DNA from: Massilia violaceinigra
GTDB taxonomy: Bacteria > Pseudomonadota > Gammaproteobacteria > Burkholderiales > Burkholderiaceae_D
DNA length: 64,000 nt
Direction: 5' to 3'
Assembly (NCBI RefSeq): GCF_002752675.1
Contig: NZ_CP024608.1
Coordinates: forward strand, 6,324,001 to 6,388,000
In this document: positions 52,218 through 61,278 of the stretch, one piece after another
Numbering within the stretch: the stretch's first letter is position 1
How the letters are laid out: every line of letters begins with the position of its first letter
Notes under the pieces: model-generated
The model's input: only the letters and a program-made list of their open reading frames with translations
Databases searched by the model: none
Told to the model about the DNA's origin: nothing
Translations under genes and position numbers: made by a program

Positions 52218-52816
52218 ACATGCTCACGCCCCTGCTGCACCTTGGCGATCCGCGCCTGGCCATCGCGCTCGGCGCCGCCCTGTTCGCCTGGCTGCTGGCT
52301 GCGCGCGCCTGGCGCATGGCATTGTGCTGGGGCGTGCTGCTGTGCGGCGGGCTGGGACTGGTCGCCGCCAGCAAGATCTTGTTTCTCGCCTGGGGAGGCG
52401 GTGTGCCGTCGCTCGGCTTCAAGGCGCTCAGCGGCCACGCGGCCGGGGCCAGCGCCGTCTTTCCGATGCTGTTCTGGATGCTCCTGCATGGATGCGCCGC
52501 CGGCTGGCGCCGCGCCGGGATCGCGCTCGGCCTCGCCCTCGGCGGCCTGGTCGGCGTGCTGCTGGTCGCCGATGGGCAGCACAGTCTGGCGGAAGCCGTG
52601 GCCGGCTGGGTGCTGGGCGCGGCGGTCGGCCTCGCCAGCATCCGGCTCGGCGCCGCCAGCGTGCCGGCCCTGCCGCTGCACGGCCTGCTGTGGGGCGTAC
52701 TGGCCCTGCTCGCCGCGGCGTGGCTGATGAAGTTCGCCCACCTCGGCTACTGGATGATCCGCGCCGCGCGCCTGCTGTCCGGCAACGCGCGCCTTTATCC
52801 GCTCTCAATCGACTAA
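52214..52816 (+). CDS. PAP2-like membrane phosphatase
   Basis: A 200-residue protein with about six transmembrane helices. PAP2-type motifs are visible in reduced form: KALSGHAAG (motif with SGH) and ADGQHSLAEAVAGW (His with a downstream acidic residue). It may recycle undecaprenyl pyrophosphate or dephosphorylate a lipid carrier during polymer synthesis. The first PAP2 motif (KxxxxxxRP) is poor, so activity is uncertain. Its ATGA overlap with the sugar transferase gene supports a joint role. Confidence 0.7.
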   Translation: MNMLTPLLHLGDPRLAIALGAALFAWLLAARAWRMALCWGVLLCGGLGLVAASKILFLAWGGGVPSLGFKALSGHAAGASAVFPMLFWMLLHGCAAGWRRAGIALGLALGGLVGVLLVADGQHSLAEAVAGWVLGAAVGLASIRLGAASVPALPLHGLLWGVLALLAAAWLMKFAHLGYWMIRAARLLSGNARLYPLSID

Positions 52817-52835
52817 TTCACCGGGATACCGCACC

Positions 52836-54032
52836 ATGAACTCGCATCCGATGCCCAGCATCCGCTTCTTGAAGGAAAGCCAGCTGGGGGAAGATTCCTG
52901 GCATTCCTTGCTCATTTCGCTGTTGCGCGGCCTGGCGGCCATCCAGGTGGCCGCCGCCCACCTGCGCAGCGAATTTTTTCCCGGCCTGCGCACCCTGGAA
53001 AATCCCGCCTTGTGGTACCAGGGCCTGGCGTTCCTGACCGGCTTCGCGCACCAGGCCGTGGTCGTGTTTTTCCTGATCAGCGGCTGGCTGGTCGGCGGCA
53101 GCCTGCTCAACAAGCTGGGCCAGCCGCAAGCCATCAGGCTGTACGCGATCGACCGCATCACGCGCCTTTGGACGGTGCTGCTGCCCACGTTTGTGCTCAT
53201 TCTTGCCGCCGGTATCGCCAGCGGCGTGATCGATCCGCGTGCGCCCGACTTTTCGCCAGCCAACGACTATTCGGTGGCCGCGCTGGCCGGCAATCTGGTC
53301 GGACTACAAACCATTGTCGTTCCTGAATTCGGAGGGAACTTCCCGCTCTGGAGCCTGTCGAACGAAACATGGTACTACGTGATGTTTCCACTGCTGCTCA
53401 TGTGTGTGGCGGCCAGTTCGGGCGTGCGGCGGGCCCTGGCAGCAAGTTCCTTGCTGTTAGTGGGCGTGCTGTTGCCTGTCGAGATGGTGCTGTATTTTAC
53501 GATCTGGCTGCTCGGTGCAGCGTTTTCGCGCGTGCGGGTGGAGTGCGGTACGCCCTTGCGCATGATGATGCTGGTGGTGCTGGTGATCGCATCGGTCGTC
53601 TTCAGGTTAAAGGGCAGCAATGACGATATGGTGTTCGCGTCGTACCCGCAGGATTTGCTGCTGAGCGTCTTGTTCCTGCTGTTTCTGTCGAGTACGGTGA
53701 CCCCGCTTCCTAGGGCGCAAAAATTCGTCGGGCCGCTGCAGCGGGTGGCGGTGTTTTTCTCTAACTTTTCGTTCACGCTGTATGTGGTGCACGTGCCTGT
53801 ACTCGGCATCATTGGCTACGTTGGCATGACCCTGTTCGGTTGCCGGCAGATGGCGGCGAACAGTCTGGCCGACCTGGGCGTTTACCTCGCCATGCTTGCC
53901 GTGGTGCTTGCTTCTGCGTACGGCTTTTACCTGATGTTCGAGGCGCGTACGTATGCGGTGCGGCGCTGGGTGAAGAACCTGTTGATGGGCAAGGAGGCGG
54001 TAGCGCAGAAAACGGCGCCAGCGAAGCAGTAA
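52836..54032 (+). CDS. Acyltransferase 3 family protein (OafA/NodX-like)
   Basis: A 398-residue membrane protein with about ten helices. The N-terminal RGLAAIQVAAAHLRSEFFPG carries the family His, and VVVFFLISGWLVGGSLLNK the FFxISGxL motif. Members O-acetylate (or succinylate) surface polysaccharides from the periplasmic side. It is the last gene of the rightward part. The following 277 bases (54033-54309) contain no supported gene. Confidence 0.88.
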   Translation: MNSHPMPSIRFLKESQLGEDSWHSLLISLLRGLAAIQVAAAHLRSEFFPGLRTLENPALWYQGLAFLTGFAHQAVVVFFLISGWLVGGSLLNKLGQPQAIRLYAIDRITRLWTVLLPTFVLILAAGIASGVIDPRAPDFSPANDYSVAALAGNLVGLQTIVVPEFGGNFPLWSLSNETWYYVMFPLLLMCVAASSGVRRALAASSLLLVGVLLPVEMVLYFTIWLLGAAFSRVRVECGTPLRMMMLVVLVIASVVFRLKGSNDDMVFASYPQDLLLSVLFLLFLSSTVTPLPRAQKFVGPLQRVAVFFSNFSFTLYVVHVPVLGIIGYVGMTLFGCRQMAANSLADLGVYLAMLAVVLASAYGFYLMFEARTYAVRRWVKNLLMGKEAVAQKTAPAKQ

Positions 54033-54309
54033 ACGCCAGGTCGGATTATAACGATTCAATCCGGCCGGCCGATCTGTATGACGTGCGATGCCGAGCGGCG
54101 CGACGCTGGCCTGCGTCTTGGGGACGTGGCACGGGCCGTAGACGCTGCGCGGCCCGCGCATGCGGTGCATGTGGCGCAGGCGGCTGATGCAGTTGACTGG
54201 GGCCGTCGTCACGGCGTATGAGGAAATCCGACTGAGGAGCATGATCGGCTGTGCGGCAATATCGCGCATGCCGACAGGACGGGCGCAGAGTCGGACGGTC
54301 AGGATAACG

Positions 54310-55032
54310 TCAGGCCGGCTTGCGCGCCATGTAGATGAAGTGCGAGCGCAGCGGCGGCGCCAGCGTGGCAAGCAGTTCGGCCACGATGCGCGGGGCGCCC
54401 AGCAGCCGCCGCGCGATAGGCGGCGCCAGCAGCAGGCTGCGATAGTGGCTTTCCTCCCCCGGCCACATCCGGCGCAGTTCGTCGCGCGTCACGCGGCGCA
54501 CGTTGGGGTTGCGTGGGTTGTTGTAGCGGAAGTCGAACAGCATGCACCAGCCACCGGGCGCCACGCTGCGCCACATGTCGCGCGCCAGCGCCGCTCTGAG
54601 GTCCGGGGCGAGGATCGATGAAAAGACGGTATTGGCCACGGCCAGGTCGAAGCTGCCCGGCTCTGCAAAGTCGAGGTCGCCAAGGTGCCAGTGGATGCCC
54701 GGCGCGCTGCGCATGCGCGCCAGCACCAGCCGCTGTTCCTGGTACTCGGTGCCCGCCAGCCTGCAGGGGTCGGCGCCCCAGTCGATCAGTTGACGCAGAA
54801 AGCCGCCCGAGCCGCAACCGACATCGACCACGCGCAGCTTGCCCAGTTCCGGCCCCAGCGTGCGCGCGAGCAAGGCGCCGGCCACGCGGCGCCGCGCCGC
54901 GTCCTGTTCCATGACGTCTTCCCGGTGCCAGGCGTACGAGGAAATGCGCTCGTCCGCCAGCCAGTCGCGGTAGACGGAACGGATACGTTCCTGTTCTGAT
55001 GAGTGATCGTCAAGAGGGTCCATGTCCACCAT
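54310..55032 (-). CDS. SAM-dependent methyltransferase
   Basis: 240 residues from the ATG at 55032 (another in-frame ATG is at 55023). The Rossmann SAM motif I is LRVVDVGCGSGGFLRQLIDWG (about 70-90), with the LAGTEYQEQRL acidic residue, and motif IV FDLAVANTVFSSI. The C-terminus resembles small-molecule or polysaccharide-linked methyltransferases of Wzx/Wzy loci. It starts 46 bases after the beta-helix gene stop and probably shares its transcript. It might methylate a sugar of the polymer; the substrate is inferred from context. Confidence 0.85.
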   Translation of the reverse strand: MVDMDPLDDHSSEQERIRSVYRDWLADERISSYAWHREDVMEQDAARRRVAGALLARTLGPELGKLRVVDVGCGSGGFLRQLIDWGADPCRLAGTEYQEQRLVLARMRSAPGIHWHLGDLDFAEPGSFDLAVANTVFSSILAPDLRAALARDMWRSVAPGGWCMLFDFRYNNPRNPNVRRVTRDELRRMWPGEESHYRSLLLAPPIARRLLGAPRIVAELLATLAPPLRSHFIYMARKPA

Positions 55033-55078
55033 CTTAGCCACGAAGGCATGGACCTCCTTGACGCCGACCGCAAGCCGG

Positions 55079-57463
55079 TCAGTGCTGGTATGCCCCCATG
55101 TCAAAGCCGGTGGTCGCATTGCGCGGCTTGCCGTCGAAATCGGTTGGCGGCGCGTTGGTGGGCGTGCCTTTCCCGATGGCGGGAGAGGTAGGCCGCAGAT
55201 GCAAATCCGGCGTACCGGTGTGCGTATAGGCGACGAATTGCGGGTCGGCACTGATGGTGCCGCTGTGCGTCAATCCGTTCTTGAGGCTGAAGTTGTACGT
55301 CGTGTTATTGAACACGAGGTTATTCGTGTAGCGGTTGCGCGTGCCGGTCTGGCCCTGCTCCGAAATTCCCATCGCATTGTCGTACACGATGTTGTTGGCG
55401 ACGATGGTGTCATTGTTGGGGCCGGTGGTGTGGTAGTAGTCGCCACCGCCGACAATGATGCCGGTGTGCGATGCGGTCACCGTGTTGTTGGTGATGATCA
55501 CATTGTTCGCATCATGCCAGAGGTGAATCGCCCCTTCGGCAACCCGGTACACCACATTATTCTTGACGGTTCCCGAGGTGCTGACGTAAATCCCCTGAAC
55601 GAATCGGCAGCCCGCCGGTCCAATATCATGAACGAGGTTGCCCACCACATCGGACTTGATGCCGCGGTAGTAGCTGTCCACCCCAATGCCCGAGCCGCCC
55701 GCGCTTGTGCAAGGGACGTTCTTGGCAATATGGTGAACCCAGTTACCGCGCGTCATGTCGTAGGAACCGCCGTTGTAGATGCCATGCGTCCACTTGGTGC
55801 CGCTCTGTGACGTCGTGCCGTCGATGTGGAAACCGATGATGTCGGTATAGTTTCCACGGTTGTCCCACGCGGTATCGTTCGAGGAGCTTGCCGGAGGTAC
55901 GATTTTCGCACCCCATTTGGTGGTTGACACGTAATAGATACGCCCGGCCGCGGTACCGCTGACCGTGGTCTTGAAGCCGCCCGGATAGGTGCCGGCGGCC
56001 ACATGGATCGTCGTGCTGGGCAACGCGGCGCGCGAAGCCCGTGCGATCGTCTTGAAAGGCGCCGCCTTGGTGCCGGCCGCGGTATCCGAGCCGGTGGTAG
56101 TCACGTAATAGTTGTACGTGGTCGGCTCAGGCGTTGGTGTCGGCGTTGGGGTGGGCGTTGGTGTGGGCGTCGGTGTGGGCGTCGGGGTGGGCGTTGGTGT
56201 GGGCGTCGGTGTGGGCGTCGGTGTGGGCGTCGGCGTAGGTGTCGGCGTGGTCCCTCCCACATGCTGATAGGCGCCGATATCGATGCCGGTTTCCGCCGTG
56301 CGCGGCTTGCCGTCAAGGTCGGTGGCCGGTGCGTCCGCGACCAGTGCCGCGCCCTTGGCAGGCGACGTGGCGGCCGGACGGTAATCGCCGCCCCCGTTGC
56401 GCACATAGTTGACGAACTGCGGTTCGGCCGCCACCGTGCCGACCGGCTGCAGGCCGTTGTTCAGCATCACCGGCGTGCCGTTACGGAAAATCAGATTGTT
56501 GCTGTAGCGATTGTTCACGCCCGTTGACCCGACTTCCAGCAAGCCATAGCGAGCATTGTCGTAAAGAATATTATTGCTGACCCGGGTGTTGTCGTTGGGC
56601 ACGCTGCCGTTGTAGCCGCCGTCGCCGCTGATCACAATCCCCGTGCTGGCGTTAAACACGGTGTTGTTGACCACGATTCCCTGCGTGGCGTCATGCCACA
56701 TGCGGATGCCGGCATCGCTGATGGCGTACACCAGGTTGTTGTCCACCCGGCTGCCAGCCGTGTTGATGAAGATGCCGAGATACGTAGGGCAGCCCGCCGG
56801 CCCGACGTCGTGCACGACATTCGCGCTGACATCGTTGGCGGTTCCCTTGTAATAGCTGTCCGATCCGATGCCGCCGCCGCTGCCGGCGCACGGGACCGTG
56901 CGCGCGATGTGATGCACGTGATTGTTGCGCACGGTGCTGTAGGAGCCGGCGGTGTACAGGCCGAGCAGCCATTTGGTGCCGGCCTGGGTAGAGCTGCCGT
57001 CAACCTCGAAGCCGTCGATCTCCACATAGCTGCCGCGGTTGTCCCAGGCCGAGGTGGTGGCCGAGTTGGCCGGAGGAACGATTTTGGCGCCCCACTTCAC
57101 TTCGGACACATACCGGATATGCGCTTCGGCCGTACCGCTGGCATTGGTGCGAAAGCCCCCGGCGTAGGTCCCTGGCAGCACGCGAATGGTGACGCCCGGC
57201 GTTGCCGCCTGGGCGGCGCGGGCGATGGTCTTGAACGGCGCGGCCTGGGTGCCCGCGTTGCTGTCGGCGCCGCTGGGCGAGACGAACAGGTCGAGCGGCG
57301 CCAGCGCGCCATTGTAGGTAACGGCGGCAAACTGTGGAGCCGGGGTCGCATTGTTGCCGTTGTGGCCGGTGCTGCCGCCGCAAGCGGAGAGCAGCACGGC
57401 GACACCGCCGCAGATGCTGGCGTTGAAGCGGAAATCAGACGCAAAACTGGATAGCTTATTCAT
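55079..57463 (-). CDS. Duplicated right-handed parallel beta-helix lipoprotein with Pro-Thr linker
   Basis: 794 residues from the ATG at 57463 (AGGAAC RBS). A lipoprotein signal (GGVAVLLSACGGS) is followed by two homologous domains (about 45-400 and 450-794). Each begins 'DTxAGTxAAPFKTIARA...LPGTYxGGF' (DUF1565-like) and continues as beta-helix coils (NxxVxxxxDAGIxMWHDATQ). Between them lies a (PT)n linker of about 40 residues encoded by a minisatellite. Such proteins are often polysaccharide lyases, hydrolases or mannuronan-epimerase-like enzymes, which would fit polymer processing in this locus. No catalytic residues can be named with certainty. The downstream gene is the methyltransferase. 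Confidence 0.88.
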   Translation of the reverse strand: MNKLSSFASDFRFNASICGGVAVLLSACGGSTGHNGNNATPAPQFAAVTYNGALAPLDLFVSPSGADSNAGTQAAPFKTIARAAQAATPGVTIRVLPGTYAGGFRTNASGTAEAHIRYVSEVKWGAKIVPPANSATTSAWDNRGSYVEIDGFEVDGSSTQAGTKWLLGLYTAGSYSTVRNNHVHHIARTVPCAGSGGGIGSDSYYKGTANDVSANVVHDVGPAGCPTYLGIFINTAGSRVDNNLVYAISDAGIRMWHDATQGIVVNNTVFNASTGIVISGDGGYNGSVPNDNTRVSNNILYDNARYGLLEVGSTGVNNRYSNNLIFRNGTPVMLNNGLQPVGTVAAEPQFVNYVRNGGGDYRPAATSPAKGAALVADAPATDLDGKPRTAETGIDIGAYQHVGGTTPTPTPTPTPTPTPTPTPTPTPTPTPTPTPTPTPTPTPTPEPTTYNYYVTTTGSDTAAGTKAAPFKTIARASRAALPSTTIHVAAGTYPGGFKTTVSGTAAGRIYYVSTTKWGAKIVPPASSSNDTAWDNRGNYTDIIGFHIDGTTSQSGTKWTHGIYNGGSYDMTRGNWVHHIAKNVPCTSAGGSGIGVDSYYRGIKSDVVGNLVHDIGPAGCRFVQGIYVSTSGTVKNNVVYRVAEGAIHLWHDANNVIITNNTVTASHTGIIVGGGDYYHTTGPNNDTIVANNIVYDNAMGISEQGQTGTRNRYTNNLVFNNTTYNFSLKNGLTHSGTISADPQFVAYTHTGTPDLHLRPTSPAIGKGTPTNAPPTDFDGKPRNATTGFDMGAYQH
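56130..56250. repeat. Minisatellite encoding the Pro-Thr linker
   Basis: About 120 bases of a GC-rich 6-base unit and its 12-base doublets (GGTGTGGGCGTC type) encode alternating Pro-Thr. Near-identical units make this a likely length-variable site. Confidence 0.9.
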
Positions 57464-57530
57464 CAAAAGTTCCTCATTCAATCAAGTAAATGAATAAGGT
57501 TTGATCTGCGTCAAATGTTTAGGTTCAGAG

Positions 57531-57557
57531 TTTACCCAAGTAAATTTACCTGAGTAA
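57531..57557. promoter_or_regulatory. Two adjacent TTTACCNNAGTAA palindromes
   Basis: TTTACCCAAGTAAA (57531-57544) is followed immediately by TTTACCTGAGTAA (57545-57557), two copies of the same near-palindrome in tandem, 68-94 bases upstream of the beta-helix ATG. Tandem 13-14 bp palindromes upstream of one gene are typical of a regulator operator. The regulator is not identified. Confidence 0.55.
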
Positions 57558-57600
57558 TCAAATGATCAAAGAAGTTTTCCTAGAGGTAATGTAAACGAGA

Positions 57601-57637
57601 AAAAACGCGACAGGCCGGCGCCGGCATGTCGCGTTTA
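57601..57637 (-). terminator. Rho-independent terminator of the wza-wzc operon
   Basis: Read leftward, AAACGCGACA and TGTCGCGTTT pair around a GC-rich loop that can itself fold, and TTTTTT follows. It lies 59 bases after the wzc stop and before the beta-helix promoter region. Confidence 0.85.
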
Positions 57638-57695
57638 TTAAAAAGAAGACTTGTTAAGTTGGCAGGAAAGAGCCAGCGCTATCCGCTACGGCAAC

Positions 57696-59972
57696 TCAGT
57701 GCTCCAGCTGGGGCGCGTGCGTGTATTTGAACTGATACGCATAGCTGCCGACACGCAATGCCATGTCATTGAACAGCACGCCCTGCGGCGCGATGCCGGC
57801 ATGGTTCAGGCGCTTGATCGATTCGGTGATCTCGCCCTCGGTCGTCACCCCGGCGCGCGCAAGGATGAACACGGCCCCGGCGTGCGCGCCGATAATGAGC
57901 GCATCCGACACCGCCAGGATCGGTGGCGTATCGATCAGCACGATGTCGTACTGGCTGCTGACCACGTCGAGCAAGTTGGAAAAATTCAAGTGCTGCAGGA
58001 ACTCCGACCGGTTCGGCGGCAGTGCGCCGGTCGGAATGAAGTCGAGGTTCTCCAGCACGCCCTGATGAATCACCTGGTCCAGCGGCAGCGAACCGGCAAT
58101 CGCCTTGGTCAGCCCCTGCTCGCGGCTGACGCCAAAATAGCGGTGCAGGTGGCCGTTGCGCAAATCGGCATCGATCAGCAGCACGCGCTTGCCGCTGGCC
58201 GCCATCACGGCAGCGAAATTAACCGACAGAAACGATTTGCCAAGATTCCGGCCCGGCCCGGCCAGCATCACGATGTTGTTCTTGAGGGAAGGCATCGCGT
58301 ATGTCAGTGCCGCGCGAAAACTGCGCAAGCTCTCGACGGCGATATCTTCCGGCGCCACTTGCGCCAGGATCGGCAGCACGGTGCCGCCGCGGGCCTCGCG
58401 CCGCAGGCGCTCCTGATGCGTGCTGTGGGGAATGCTGGCATACACGATCCGCGCGCCCAGCAGCGTTTCGATGCGCTGCGGATTGTCGATGCCGCCGAAA
58501 AACGCCTTGCGCGCAAACGCCAGCATCACGCCCAGAAACAGGCCGGTCACCAGCGCCAGCGCCACGATCAGCGGCCGGTTCGGCTTAAGCGCGCGTTCCG
58601 GCGCCATCGGTGCATCGATTAGGCGCACGTTGCTGACCCGGCCCACTGAAATCAGGCGCAGTTGCTGGGCCGTGTTCGACAGTGCCGTGTACAGGTCGGT
58701 ATTGACCTTGATTTCACGCAGCAGACGCGATTCGTCCTGCTCCAGCACCGGCAGGGTGCGGATGCGCCTGGCCACTTCCGCAATCTCGGCGTCCACCTCG
58801 CGCCGCTGCTGGTTGATGCCCACGATGATCGGATGGTTCTCGGTGAAGCGCGTCAGCAAGGCGGTCTTGCGCTGCTCCAGTTCGAGACGCCGGGTCTGCG
58901 CCGCGGCGGCCTGCTGCAGGCTGATGCGCGCTTCCTCGCGCATGTCGATACTGCCCTTGCTGTTTCGAAAACCGTTGTACTTTTCCTCGGACTCTTCCAG
59001 CTGGCGTTTCAGCGTCGGCAACTGCAGGTTCAGGAAGGCCAGCGATTTTTCGGCCTCCTCGGTCTTGCGCGCCAGGTTCTGGCGCATGTACTCGCGCCCG
59101 ATTTCGCCCAGCAGGCTGTTGATGCGCTGCGCATCCTCGCCCTGCAGCCGCACTTCGATGATGCCCGACTGCTTGCCCTGCTCGGTAATCACCAACGCCG
59201 TCTGGATCCGCTCGATCGCCGCCAGGCGCGAGCTGCGCATCAGGCGGAACTGGGCGCCCGGCTGCGCGCGCATCCGGTCCACCCGCAACTCCAGGCTGGC
59301 GCCACCCACCCTGGTCCTGAGCGTCGTGCCGACGATGCCTTCATAGGCCGTCGCCAGAGCGCCTCCGGACAGGTGGTAGCGCCCGTTGCCACGCGCGGTC
59401 AGCGTGAATTCGCGGTTGTACCACGCTTCCGGGACCTCGAACACCGACACCTCGGCCTTCTCCGGCCCCCACACATAGCCGCCGCGCCCGAAAATGCCCG
59501 GTTCGGACAACTCGTTCGACTTGCGGTTGGCAAACCAGAATCCGACCACAGGAAAATACTTGGGCCGCACATTGATAAACAGCTGCAAGTTGTCGACCGC
59601 ATGCGAAATCACCATGCGCGAGCGCAGCAGCTCCATTTCGGCAATCGCCGCCTTCTTGGTTTCAAACAGGGACGATACTTCGCTGAGGATATTCTTCGAT
59701 GCGTTCGGACTTTCTTCCTCGACGTGGATCATCAGGTTCGCTTCGTACACCGGGCTGACGACGAGCGCATAGATAATCGCCAGCAAGGTCACCAGCGCGG
59801 TCACCCCGCCGATCAGCCAGCGGCTGTCGTACAAGATATTCACGTAGCCCTGCAGGTCCATTTCGTGCGGCTCCGCCTCGCGCCCGGGCGGCGGCGCGGC
59901 TGGCGGCAGGCTGGGCATTGGCAAGATGTTGGGGGAAGGTGGCAGCGGTTGAGGTTGGTCGGCATGGTTCAT
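57696..59972 (-). CDS. wzc: Polysaccharide co-polymerase/BY tyrosine kinase (Wzc-like)
   Basis: 758 residues. After a Pro-rich start it has a Wzz domain (transmembrane helices about 50-72 and 462-485, periplasmic helical region between), then a bacterial tyrosine kinase domain: Walker A GPGRNLGKSF (about 572), Walker A' VLLIDADLRNG (about 594) and Walker B YDIVLIDTPP (about 675). A short Tyr-rich end (YAYQFKY) supplies the autophosphorylation cluster. It controls chain length and export with Wza; its phosphatase partner (Wzb) is not in the window. The gene starts 21 bases after the wza stop. Confidence 0.94.
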   Translation of the reverse strand: MNHADQPQPLPPSPNILPMPSLPPAAPPPGREAEPHEMDLQGYVNILYDSRWLIGGVTALVTLLAIIYALVVSPVYEANLMIHVEEESPNASKNILSEVSSLFETKKAAIAEMELLRSRMVISHAVDNLQLFINVRPKYFPVVGFWFANRKSNELSEPGIFGRGGYVWGPEKAEVSVFEVPEAWYNREFTLTARGNGRYHLSGGALATAYEGIVGTTLRTRVGGASLELRVDRMRAQPGAQFRLMRSSRLAAIERIQTALVITEQGKQSGIIEVRLQGEDAQRINSLLGEIGREYMRQNLARKTEEAEKSLAFLNLQLPTLKRQLEESEEKYNGFRNSKGSIDMREEARISLQQAAAAQTRRLELEQRKTALLTRFTENHPIIVGINQQRREVDAEIAEVARRIRTLPVLEQDESRLLREIKVNTDLYTALSNTAQQLRLISVGRVSNVRLIDAPMAPERALKPNRPLIVALALVTGLFLGVMLAFARKAFFGGIDNPQRIETLLGARIVYASIPHSTHQERLRREARGGTVLPILAQVAPEDIAVESLRSFRAALTYAMPSLKNNIVMLAGPGRNLGKSFLSVNFAAVMAASGKRVLLIDADLRNGHLHRYFGVSREQGLTKAIAGSLPLDQVIHQGVLENLDFIPTGALPPNRSEFLQHLNFSNLLDVVSSQYDIVLIDTPPILAVSDALIIGAHAGAVFILARAGVTTEGEITESIKRLNHAGIAPQGVLFNDMALRVGSYAYQFKYTHAPQLEH

Positions 59973-59993
59973 GGCAAGGTCCTTGAAGCGGGG

Positions 59994-61100
59994 TCAGGGG
60001 CGGCTGATATTGACCACTTGCGTCAGCGCGCCCGGGAACAGCATGCTGACGCTGCGGTACCAGTTGGCCAACGGAGAGGCAGCCACATAGATCAGATCGC
60101 GCGGTTCGAGCTCGAAGGCCTCGGCCATCGCCAGCGCGCCGGCGCGCCGCGCGTCGAGCTGGTAGACGCGGGTGCCGTCCACCGCCCTGCGGATCACATA
60201 GATCTGGCGCGCATCGCCGCTGATCGGACTGATCCCGCCCGACTCGCCCAGCGCTTCGTTCAGGCTCAGGCGGCCGTCGTGCATGGTCAGCGCCTTGGGG
60301 GTCACAACCTCGCCCGACACGAACACCTTGCTCTCGTCGCGCGAATGGACGCGCACCACGTCGCCGGGCGCCAGCAGGATGCTGCCCGGATTGATGCCGC
60401 GCGCTACCAGGCCGCGCAAGCCGACCTGGTAGCGCGCATCGCCCCGTTCCAGCACGATGCGGCTCTGGTCGGCGCTGGGCAGCATGCCGCCGGCGCGGTT
60501 GAGCGCCTCGACCAGGGTCATGGGAATATCGTTAATCGACTGCAAGCCCGGCAAGCGCACCTCGCCATCGATATACACGCGCTTGCTGCGGTAGGACTGT
60601 ACCCGCAGGGTCACCAGCGGATTGGTGATGTAGCGCGCCAGGCGCTTGGTCAGCAGCGCGCGCGCCTCATCCTCGGTCAGCCCGGCCAGGGTAAGCGCAC
60701 CGGCGAACGGGAACTGCACGCGCCCGTCGTGGTCCACCACAAAGCCGGCCGGCGGCGCGCTTGGGCTCTGGGCGTCGGCCGCCGTGGCCGAGGCGGCCAC
60801 GCCCTGGCCCGCCAGTTCCGGATGGTCCCACACCACGATCGACAGGATGTCGCCGCGGCCGATGGCGTACGGCGGCGGATTGCGTACGATCAGATGGGAC
60901 ACGCTTTCGCTGCTGCGCCGGGCGCGCAAGGCTTTCTCGGCTTCTATCAGCTGCGCGGTGATCAGCTGGGTGGGCGGCGCCGGCTCGCTGGCGATGCCCG
61001 AACGGGGGTCACCCGTGATGCGGAAGCCGGCGCAGCCGGCCAGGCTGGCCAGCAAAAGCAGGGCTGGCAGCGTTCTCAGGAGGGATTTGTGTGTTTTCAT
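59994..61100 (-). CDS. wza: Polysaccharide export lipoprotein Wza
   Basis: 368 residues from the ATG at 61100. It has a lipoprotein signal (LPALLLLASLAGCAGF), the Poly_export domain (about 65-160; YAIGRGDILSIVVWDHPELA) and SLBB domains (VYIDGEVRLPGLQSI and VFVSGEVVTPKALTM), plus a C-terminal amphipathic helix for the outer-membrane pore. It forms the export channel with Wzc. Probably the first gene of the wza-wzc operon; a divergent sensor kinase gene lies 178 bases away. Confidence 0.94.
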   Translation of the reverse strand: MKTHKSLLRTLPALLLLASLAGCAGFRITGDPRSGIASEPAPPTQLITAQLIEAEKALRARRSSESVSHLIVRNPPPYAIGRGDILSIVVWDHPELAGQGVAASATAADAQSPSAPPAGFVVDHDGRVQFPFAGALTLAGLTEDEARALLTKRLARYITNPLVTLRVQSYRSKRVYIDGEVRLPGLQSINDIPMTLVEALNRAGGMLPSADQSRIVLERGDARYQVGLRGLVARGINPGSILLAPGDVVRVHSRDESKVFVSGEVVTPKALTMHDGRLSLNEALGESGGISPISGDARQIYVIRRAVDGTRVYQLDARRAGALAMAEAFELEPRDLIYVAASPLANWYRSVSMLFPGALTQVVNISRP

Positions 61101-61278
61101 GGTGCTTATCAAAATAAACATTGTCCAGTTCAGAGTAAGTGAGCGCACCCGGCCGGGTCTTGCTGCACATCAAACCCCGGCTGCGAGCATTTTTTTACAG
61201 CAGTGGCGACAGGAAAAACCTTTTTCTGGCAAGCTCATGGTTAAATGCGACCGATGTCATCTCCGTACAAAACGAACC

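Noticed and set aside
56130..56250. Regular short repeats that could be taken for a CRISPR array
   Set aside because: Six-base units without spacers, in frame and coding for Pro-Thr; a minisatellite in a gene.
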